From positions 1-9,608 of the forward strand of contig VGDC01000046.1 in the NCBI GenBank assembly GCA_016869895.1: a stretch of 9,608 bases of DNA, in the 5' to 3' direction. Positions 1 through 3,908 of the stretch are shown in pieces (position 1 is the first letter of the stretch; each line of letters starts with the position of its first letter). A program made the position numbers and the translations under genes. Under the pieces are notes generated by a model that was given only the letters and a program-made list of their open reading frames with translations, did no database searches and was not told the DNA's origin. The DNA comes from Alphaproteobacteria bacterium (GTDB lineage Bacteria; Pseudomonadota; Alphaproteobacteria; Rickettsiales; VGDC01).

Positions 1-179
1 AGGAAGATGCAGATGATCTTCGGCACGAAGGTCAGCGTCATCTCCTGAATCTGGGTGAGTGCTTGGAAAAGGGCGATTGCCAAACCGACGACGAGTGCCA
101 CGAGCATGACAGGCGCAGAAATCTTGAGCAGGAGGATGAGCGCCTCCTGAATCAGTTCTATCACTTCCATGGAATTCAT
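1..179 (-). CDS. fliQ: FliQ, flagellar export-gate protein (partial, C-terminus beyond left edge)
   Basis: FliQ is a small two-helix membrane protein that joins FliP and FliR in the core gate of the flagellar type III export apparatus. The visible 59 codons begin MNSMEVIELIQEALILLLK and contain the family hallmark FQALTQIQEMTLTFVPKI just after the first hydrophobic hairpin arm (roughly residues 15-40). The rest of the protein lies left of position 1. I take the ATG at 177-179 because a GAGG stands about ten bases before it; the in-frame ATG at 168-170 (start MEVIEL) is a real alternative, and both fit family length. It follows fliE after an 83-bp gap with nothing recognisable in it, and is probably co-transcribed with flgB-flgC-fliE. 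By common gene order, fliR and flhB may follow outside the window, but that is inference. Confidence 0.95.
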   Translation of the reverse strand, partial: MNSMEVIELIQEALILLLKISAPVMLVALVVGLAIALFQALTQIQEMTLTFVPKIICIF

Positions 180-262
180 GCGGGGATGCCTCGTATTCGA
201 CTATTCATTTCGCCACAGGATAGGTCACAATCACGGGCGACGCAATAGCCACGCGCAATGCT

Positions 263-580
263 CTAGATAGGCATCTTGATGATGTCTTGGTACGCCTGTA
301 GGACTTTATCGCGCACGGCCACCACGGTGTTCAGCGTCAATTCGGCATTTGTCACCGAAGTCACCAATTCATGCAGCTCCGCTTTCTCCGCGATGGATTT
401 CGCACTAATGCTTTCGGTTTTGTATCCGGTCGTGCGTGCGTCGCTCAGCGAATCACCAAGCAGTTCGGTGAACGAAGGGCCTTGTTGCTCCTCTTCGCCG
501 CCGAGTTTGGGCATGCCGCCACCCATCTGCGAGGCGGTCTTATACGCGTTCAGCGCGGCATTGAATTTCAGGTCGGTCAT
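263..580 (-). CDS. fliE: FliE, flagellar MS-ring/rod junction protein
   Basis: FliE connects the MS ring (FliF) to the proximal rod and is among the first proteins exported through the flagellar type III apparatus. The 105-residue product has family length. Its C-terminal half is the conserved helical part: ELHELVTSVTNAELTLNTVV followed by RDKVLQAYQDI and a terminal KMPI, the usual FliE ending. The first 40 residues are low in conservation and include a Gly/Met-rich stretch (MGGGMPKLGG) and an EEEQQ run, which is normal for the exported, disordered N-terminus. The ATG start has AAGGAAG five bases upstream. It lies 51 bp after flgC and 83 bp before fliQ on the same strand, giving flgB-flgC-fliE, the arrangement found in most flagellated bacteria. 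Confidence 0.96.
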   Translation of the reverse strand: MTDLKFNAALNAYKTASQMGGGMPKLGGEEEQQGPSFTELLGDSLSDARTTGYKTESISAKSIAEKAELHELVTSVTNAELTLNTVVAVRDKVLQAYQDIIKMPI

Positions 581-631
581 TTCTTCTTCCTTTTAGCGGA
601 TGGCCGGCTTACTTAGCCAGCGTCCCACTGT

Positions 632-1042
632 TTAGCGCAGCATATCCACGGTGCGCTGTATCATGCTTTTCGAGACTTCGATGACGTTCAGGTTGGCTTC
701 ATAACCACGTTGCGCTTCCTTCATATCCACCATCTCCATGATGGTGTTGACGTTCGGGGTCAGCACATAACCCTCCGCATCGGCGGCAGGGTGGCCTGGG
801 TCATATTTCTTTTTGAAATCGCTGTCGTCATAACCGTATTTATAGACCTTCACCTTGTCCACGCCGGTCTCTTTGTCCAGACGCTCCTTGAAGGAGATGG
901 TCTTGCGGCGATAGGGCATCTCGCCCGGTTTGGTCGGCAGCGAATCGGCGTTGGCGATGTTCTGGGAAACGACGCGCAGGCGGTCGCCCTGCGCTTTCAT
1001 GCCCGATGCCGCGATGTGAAGGGAATTGACCAGATCAACCAT
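632..1042 (-). CDS. flgC: FlgC, flagellar proximal rod protein
   Basis: FlgC is one of the proximal rod subunits that polymerise on FliE in the periplasm. The 136-residue product has the basal-body rod N-terminal motif (SLHIAASGMKAQGDRLRVVS, then QNIANADS), which forms the D0 helix. It ends with the matching C-terminal helix (MVDMKEAQRGYEANLNVIE, then KSMIQRTVDML), which is diagnostic of the FlgC/rod/hook family. Between the N-terminal helix and the core is a loop, LPTKPGEMPYRRKTISF, of the kind seen in alphaproteobacterial FlgC proteins. The core carries a GYVLTPNVN segment before the C-terminal helix, typical of FlgC. The start has AGGA seven bases upstream. It follows flgB by 18 bp, so the two are surely co-transcribed. 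Confidence 0.97.
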   Translation of the reverse strand: MVDLVNSLHIAASGMKAQGDRLRVVSQNIANADSLPTKPGEMPYRRKTISFKERLDKETGVDKVKVYKYGYDDSDFKKKYDPGHPAADAEGYVLTPNVNTIMEMVDMKEAQRGYEANLNVIEVSKSMIQRTVDMLR

Positions 1043-1060
1043 GATATATTCCTTTCCCTA

Positions 1061-1462
1061 TTAGCGGTTGCCGATGGCGGTTTTGAACATTTCCGACATC
1101 TTCTTATACAGATTCGTCGTCGCCTGATACTGCATGCTCGTTTCCGCGACCTTCATCATCTGCTCCTCGATCACCACTTTGTTCTTGGTGGGGGACATCT
1201 CATAGGTCTTGCGGATTTTCTCGGCGCGGAAATCGGCTTCCTGTTGGCTCGGCTGCTGGTGTGCAGGCGAGCTAGTGCGCATGGACAGCTTGTTCGCATG
1301 ATCCAAGGCCATATTCTCGAATTCGAGTTTTTTGAGGTCGCGTGCCTGATACCCCGGCGTATCGACGTTCGCGATGTTCTGCGAGAGCACATCCTGACGT
1401 TCGCTGAGATAACCCATCTTCGTCTTCATCATCGAGAAGAGCGCGATTTTCGAAAAATCCAT
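1061..1462 (-). CDS. flgB: FlgB, flagellar proximal rod protein
   Basis: FlgB is the proximal rod subunit that sits nearest FliE; it is exported without a signal peptide by the flagellar type III system. The 133-residue protein has the FlgB N-terminal signature LSERQDVLSQNIANVDTPGY followed by QARDLKKLEF. It ends with the helical C-terminal region VVIEEQMMKVAETSMQYQAT, then LYKKMSEMFKTAIG, as expected. The ATG at 1460-1462 has a strong Shine-Dalgarno (AGGAAGG, five bases before the start). It is the first gene of the leftward operon flgB-flgC-fliE-fliQ and is divergent from csrA. A candidate promoter lies near 1674-1702, which would give a leader of about 200 nt with inverted repeats and many GGA triplets. 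Post-transcriptional control by CsrA is therefore a reasonable inference. Confidence 0.97.
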   Translation of the reverse strand: MDFSKIALFSMMKTKMGYLSERQDVLSQNIANVDTPGYQARDLKKLEFENMALDHANKLSMRTSSPAHQQPSQQEADFRAEKIRKTYEMSPTKNKVVIEEQMMKVAETSMQYQATTNLYKKMSEMFKTAIGNR

Positions 1463-1524
1463 GGAAACCTTCCTTATGTTCCGCTTTCGCCACGATGGCT
1501 AAGCGGGAATTGGACATTCCTAAA

Positions 1525-1553
1525 GGCTGGAATCTTCCCTGAAGAAGCCAGCC
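1525..1553. other. Two-part hairpin in the flgB leader
   Basis: GGCTGG (1525-1530) pairs with CCAGCC (1548-1553). Inside, CTTC (1534-1537) pairs with GAAG (1541-1544) around the three-base loop CCT, with AAT opposite AAG as an internal loop. On the leftward transcript the inner loop reads AGG, within AGGGA. It lies about 63-91 bases before the flgB start. No U-run follows on either strand, so it is not a terminator. A role in RNA folding or protein binding is inferred only. Confidence 0.5.
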
Positions 1554-1589
1554 CGGATCCGCGATGAGACATGACAAGCGATTGTTTCG

Positions 1590-1654
1590 TACCCGGTTAT
1601 TCCTGCTATGTCGTTGATAATGCAGGATTCCTTTTTTGTTGTGGAGTCCGGGTA
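1590..1654. repeat. Nested inverted repeat in the flgB leader
   Basis: A 7-bp perfect inverted repeat, TACCCGG (1590-1596) and CCGGGTA (1648-1654), encloses a second one, CCTGC (1602-1606) and GCAGG (1622-1626). Read leftward, both would fall in the flgB 5' leader if the promoter at 1674-1702 is used. There they would form a long-range stem enclosing a smaller hairpin, with GGA triplets near the stems. The plus strand has a T-run (1631-1637) after the inner stem, but the stem is too short and the spacing too long for a good terminator. Confidence 0.5.
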
Positions 1655-1673
1655 TTTGCTTTATCACAGGTAT

Positions 1674-1702
1674 ATCATACCGTGTTTTCTAAGCCTTTGC
1701 CA
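1674..1702 (-). promoter_or_regulatory. Candidate sigma70-type promoter for the flgB operon
   Basis: On the minus strand a -35-like TGGCAA (1702-1697) is followed, after exactly 17 bases, by TATGAT (1679-1674), a 5/6 match to TATAAT. The -35 is weak (3/6 to TTGACA), so an activator or another sigma factor might be needed. Transcription would begin near 1667 and give a flgB leader of about 205 nt. The -35 box is the same six base pairs as that of the csrA promoter on the other strand. Confidence 0.4.
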
Positions 1703-1725
1703 GCGGAATCTTACTGTGCTATGAT
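1697..1725 (+). promoter_or_regulatory. Candidate sigma70-type promoter for the csrA operon
   Basis: TTGCCA (1697-1702, 5/6 to TTGACA) is followed by a 17-base spacer and TATGAT (1720-1725, 5/6 to TATAAT). The bases TGC directly before the -10 supply an extended -10 TGn element. Transcription would begin near 1732, giving a csrA leader of about 98 nt. This is the best housekeeping-type promoter seen in the window. It would drive csrA, the FlhB-like gene, the small helical protein, fliO and fliP. Confidence 0.65.
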
Positions 1726-1750
1726 GGCAAAAAATAAGAAAACACAATAT

Positions 1751-1780
1751 GGTACTCGTTTTCCAGTAGGGAGCCGTACC
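1751..1780 (+). other. Leader hairpin with a possible CsrA site upstream of csrA
   Basis: GGTAC (1751-1755) can pair with GTACC (1776-1780). Inside, TTCC (1761-1764) can pair with GGGA (1769-1772, one G-T pair) around the loop AGTA. The sequence AGGGA (1768-1772) fits the ANGGA core bound by CsrA family proteins. A second GGA (1818-1820 region) overlaps the csrA Shine-Dalgarno. Two GGA sites with one at the ribosome site is the usual layout for CsrA autoregulation, but binding here is inferred. Confidence 0.35.
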
Positions 1781-1829
1781 GTTCGCAATGAACGCATCGG
1801 CGCAAAACATATTTGCAGAGGATAATCAA

Positions 1830-2075
1830 ATGCTTTACCTGTCGCGCAAGGTCGGCGAATCCGTAATCATAAACAATTCCATCGAGTTGACGGTGGTCGA
1901 GGTGCGCGGAAAAACCGCGAAGATCGGCTTCACCTTCCCGCCGGAAGTCACCGTGCTCCGCAAGGAGATCCACGAGAAGATAACCGAGGCGAACCGCACC
2001 GCATCGACAGGTGTGGGCGATTTCGACATTCTCAGTGCCACCGATGGCATCCACATCGACACCAGCCGGAAATAA
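1830..2075 (+). CDS. csrA: CsrA/RsmA-type translational regulator
   Basis: CsrA is a small dimeric RNA-binding protein that binds GGA motifs in mRNA leaders, usually blocking translation; in many bacteria it controls motility genes. The product begins MLYLSRKVGESVIINNSIEL and keeps the RNA-binding residues of the family: Leu4 and Arg6 in strand one and Arg44 (in VTVLRKEI). The core ends near residue 55; a tail of about 25 residues (TGVGDFDILSATDGIHIDTS) is longer than in the E. coli protein and somewhat acidic. I chose the ATG at 1830, not an upstream in-frame start at 1788, because the family begins exactly with ML-L and AGAGGA lies seven bases before it. The protein is 81 residues. It heads a rightward operon with flagellar export genes and diverges from flgB, which suggests a motility role. 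No fliW was seen in the window. Confidence 0.96.
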   Translation: MLYLSRKVGESVIINNSIELTVVEVRGKTAKIGFTFPPEVTVLRKEIHEKITEANRTASTGVGDFDILSATDGIHIDTSRK

Positions 2076-2099
2076 GCGAACGCATCGCGGGAGACACCC

Positions 2100-2474
2100 A
2101 TGGATGACGATGAGCTGATTCCTTCCCCCTTCGGCCCGCTGCGCGCGAATACGCCCAAGCGGCAGAAGGCCGTGGCTTTGGAGTATGATAAATCCAAAGC
2201 GCCCGTGCCGCGCATCGTAGCGAGCGGGCAGGGGCACATCGCCGAGCAGATCATGGCCATCGCCTTCGCCAACGGCATCAAAGTGCGTGAGGATGCCGAC
2301 CTCATCGAGGTGCTCTCCGTGATGGAGGTGGATTCGCTGATTCCGCTGGAGACCTATCAGGCGGTGGGGGAAATCCTGTCCTATGTGTACCGCGCCAATG
2401 GACAGGCGATGAAATTGAAGGTAAAAAGACCTTCCGCGCAGCAAAATACACTGAAAGAAGGCGACGCATCATGA
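2100..2474 (+). CDS. Orphan FlhB C-terminal-domain protein (FlhB-like, no membrane part)
   Basis: The 124-residue protein matches only the cytoplasmic domain of FlhB, the switch that changes flagellar export from rod/hook to filament substrates. Visible family features are AVALEYDKSKAPVPRIVASG (residues 24-43), GHIAEQIMAIAFANGIKV (45-62), and IPLETYQAVGEILSYVYRAN (81-100). There are no membrane segments. In full FlhB the block AVAL-Y follows the self-cleaving NPTH motif; here the aligned residues are PKRQ, so autocleavage is not expected. Stand-alone proteins of this kind (FlhB2/FhlB/FlhX-like, EscU/YscU superfamily) are known in several groups and can partly replace the FlhB C-domain; whether this one does is inference. 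The start has GGAG six bases upstream. It lies 24 bp after csrA and overlaps the next gene by four bases (ATGA), implying translational coupling. Confidence 0.88.
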   Translation: MDDDELIPSPFGPLRANTPKRQKAVALEYDKSKAPVPRIVASGQGHIAEQIMAIAFANGIKVREDADLIEVLSVMEVDSLIPLETYQAVGEILSYVYRANGQAMKLKVKRPSAQQNTLKEGDAS

Positions 2475-2809
2475 GCAAGCACAAAGAGACCCCCGAAGAA
2501 CTGTGGGAACACATCGCCCGTTTCGTGTTGGCCACGCAGGAGCATGTGTCCAACGGTGGCGATGCCGACCTGTCCGGTCTGGATGCCAAGGTGCAGGAGC
2601 TGTGCGATGCGATTCTGGATTTGCCCCGCGAAGAAGCCGCTGTCTATGAAGAACGCCTTGGCGCACTGGGCGAGGCCTTAGAGACCTTGAAACTCGGGCT
2701 GGAGAACGTGCAGGGCGACATCGAGGCGGAGCTGTCCTCCCTCGATCGCCGCCAGAAGGCCGCCAAGGCCTACACGACCGCAGCCGTTCCCCCTGTGAAG
2801 CCGGAATAA
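2471..2809 (+). CDS. Small helical, possibly coiled-coil protein of unknown function
   Basis: I do not recognise this 112-residue protein. It has no signal peptide or membrane segment, so it is probably cytoplasmic. It looks almost wholly helical: helix one about residues 8-26 (PEELWEHIARFVLATQEHV), helix two 34-51, and a long helix 53-100 with heptad-like leucines (AVYEERLGALGEALETLKLG, then ENVQGDIEAEL) and a basic end (DRRQKAAKA), then a short Pro-rich tail. There is one cysteine (residue 45). Its ATG overlaps the TGA of the FlhB-like gene and its stop is six bases before fliO, so it is made together with export proteins. Size, acidity and helical make-up resemble flagellar export chaperones (FliT-type) or small cytoplasmic regulators, but no diagnostic motif supports either. 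Confidence 0.8.
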   Translation: MSKHKETPEELWEHIARFVLATQEHVSNGGDADLSGLDAKVQELCDAILDLPREEAAVYEERLGALGEALETLKLGLENVQGDIEAELSSLDRRQKAAKAYTTAAVPPVKPE

Positions 2810-2815
2810 AATCGC

Positions 2816-3142
2816 ATGGAATTCGTCGGGCTTGAACGCTTCCTTTTCTCTTTCGTCTTCGTGCTGGGGCTTATCGGCATCCTCGGCCTACTCGCCCGCA
2901 AATACGGCGCGAAGAGCCTGAACATCAAGCCCAAGGGCGAAGCACGCCTGCAAGTCACCGAAACCCTCGCGCTCGATCCGCGTTTCCGTTTGTTCATCGT
3001 GCGGCGGGATGAGGTCGAGCACCTCATCGTCAAAGGCCCCGAAGGCGTGCAGGTGATTGAAAGCGGTTTCCCGCGCAAGAAAGAACCGCTCCTCCCCGAA
3101 GAACCGCAATTCATATCAGGAAAAACAGATGATGACGCGTAA
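2816..3142 (+). CDS. fliO: FliO, flagellar export-gate assembly protein
   Basis: FliO is a small membrane protein that helps FliP assemble into its ring in the export gate. The 108-residue product has one N-terminal membrane segment (about residues 9-27, FLFSFVFVLGLIGILGLLA) followed by basic residues. A soluble beta domain comes next, with the family pattern LQVTETLALDPRFRLFIVRR and EVEHLIVKG. The tail is Pro/Glu-rich and poorly conserved. Only a weak ribosome site (GGAA, nine bases before ATG) is seen, so coupling to the gene six bases upstream is likely. Its last 14 bases overlap the start of fliP, the usual FliO-FliP order. FliO is poorly conserved in sequence; the call rests on size, topology, the DPRFRLF-type motif and position before fliP. 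Confidence 0.9.
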   Translation: MEFVGLERFLFSFVFVLGLIGILGLLARKYGAKSLNIKPKGEARLQVTETLALDPRFRLFIVRRDEVEHLIVKGPEGVQVIESGFPRKKEPLLPEEPQFISGKTDDDA

Positions 3143-3905
3143 GCATATCGGTTGGTTCTTCGCGCTTTGTGCCGCGCTTGTCTTCCTGCTTCCTGCGGGG
3201 GATGCGCTGGCGGGCAGTTTCAACCTGAACCTCGGCGCGGGAACCGCCGGAGCGGAGGGCGAGGCCGGAGCATCCGCCACCGCGCGTCTGATTCAAATCA
3301 TCCTGCTCATCACTGTGCTCAGCCTTGCACCGGCGATTCTGGTGATGGTCACGTCCTTCACGCGCATCATCGTGGTGCTGTCCTTCCTGCGTAACGCCAT
3401 CGGTATCCAGCAGACGCCGCCGAACCAGGTGCTCATCAGCCTTGCCCTGTTCCTCACCATGTTCATCATGATGCCCACCTTCCAAGAGGCTTACGACAAA
3501 GGCATCCTGCCGCTCATCAATGAAGAGATAAACGAGGAGACGGCCATCGAGCGCACCGCGTTGCCGTTCCACACCTTCATGTTGCGGCACACGCGCGACC
3601 GCGACATCCGCCTCTTCGCCGAGATGGTGCCAGGTTTGACGCTGGAGAAACCGGAGGATACGCCGTACCGTGTGCTCATTCCCGCATTCATGATCAGCGA
3701 ATTGAAGCGCGCCTTCGAAATCGGCTTCCTGTTGTTCATTCCCTTCGTGGTCATCGATATGCTCGTGGCGTCCATCCTCATGTCGATGGGTATGATGATG
3801 CTACCGCCAGTGATGATTTCACTGCCGTTCAAGCTCATCTTCTTCGTGCTGGTGGATGGTTGGGCGATGGTGGCCGGAAGCTTGGTGAAAAGCTACGGCG
3901 GCTAG
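3129..3905 (+). CDS. fliP: FliP, flagellar export-gate protein
   Basis: FliP forms the pentameric core of the flagellar export gate with FliR and FliQ. The 258-residue protein has a cleavable signal peptide (MMTRKHIGWFFALCAALVF then LLPAGDALA), as FliP usually has. The first FliP signature is ILVMVTSFTRIIVVLSFLRN followed by AIGIQQTPPNQVLISLALFL; the second is LIPAFMISELKRAFEIGFLL followed by IPFVVIDMLVASILMSMGMM and a final PPVMISLPFKLIFFVLVDGW. Four hydrophobic segments are visible, as in the family. An open frame extends upstream to 3057, but I start at 3129: AGGA stands seven bases before it and the signal peptide then begins correctly; the adjacent ATG at 3132 is also possible. The start lies inside fliO. 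The stop is three bases from that of the convergent LRR gene. Confidence 0.97.
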   Translation: MMTRKHIGWFFALCAALVFLLPAGDALAGSFNLNLGAGTAGAEGEAGASATARLIQIILLITVLSLAPAILVMVTSFTRIIVVLSFLRNAIGIQQTPPNQVLISLALFLTMFIMMPTFQEAYDKGILPLINEEINEETAIERTALPFHTFMLRHTRDRDIRLFAEMVPGLTLEKPEDTPYRVLIPAFMISELKRAFEIGFLLFIPFVVIDMLVASILMSMGMMMLPPVMISLPFKLIFFVLVDGWAMVAGSLVKSYGG

Positions 3906-3908
3906 CGC

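Larger units (their letters stand above)
1463..1829. promoter_or_regulatory. Divergent flgB/csrA intergenic control region
   Basis: This 367-bp gap holds no convincing gene; short open frames here have no family features and no good ribosome sites. From left to right it contains a hairpin (1525-1553), a short dyad GGAAT/ATTCC (1506-1520), a nested inverted repeat (1590-1654), two divergent sigma70-like promoters sharing a -35 region (1674-1725), and the csrA leader with its own small hairpin (1751-1780). TCC occurs eight times on the plus strand between 1471 and 1649, so the leftward flgB transcript would carry eight GGA triplets. These are detailed in separate entries. Confidence 0.75.

Noticed and set aside
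180..262. Possible small gene or RNA between fliE and fliQ
   Set aside because: 83 bp with no clear start, motif or stable hairpin.
710..1567. 285-residue His/Arg-rich plus-strand frame over flgB and flgC
   Set aside because: Antisense shadow of two clear rod genes; no family features.
1602..1637. Intrinsic terminator (CCTGC/GCAGG stem then T-run)
   Set aside because: Five-base stem, 15-base loop and an intervening ATTCC before the T-run make it too weak, and no gene ends just upstream.
1697..1712. Sigma54-like site on the minus strand (CTGGCAAAGGCTTAGA)
   Set aside because: Flagellar rod genes are often sigma54-driven, and GG is present, but the required GC twelve bases on is GA and the -12 half is poor; only a weak alternative to the sigma70-like call.
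1719..2444. 241-residue minus-strand frame over csrA and the FlhB-like gene
   Set aside because: Antisense to two recognised genes; His/Arg-rich shadow composition.
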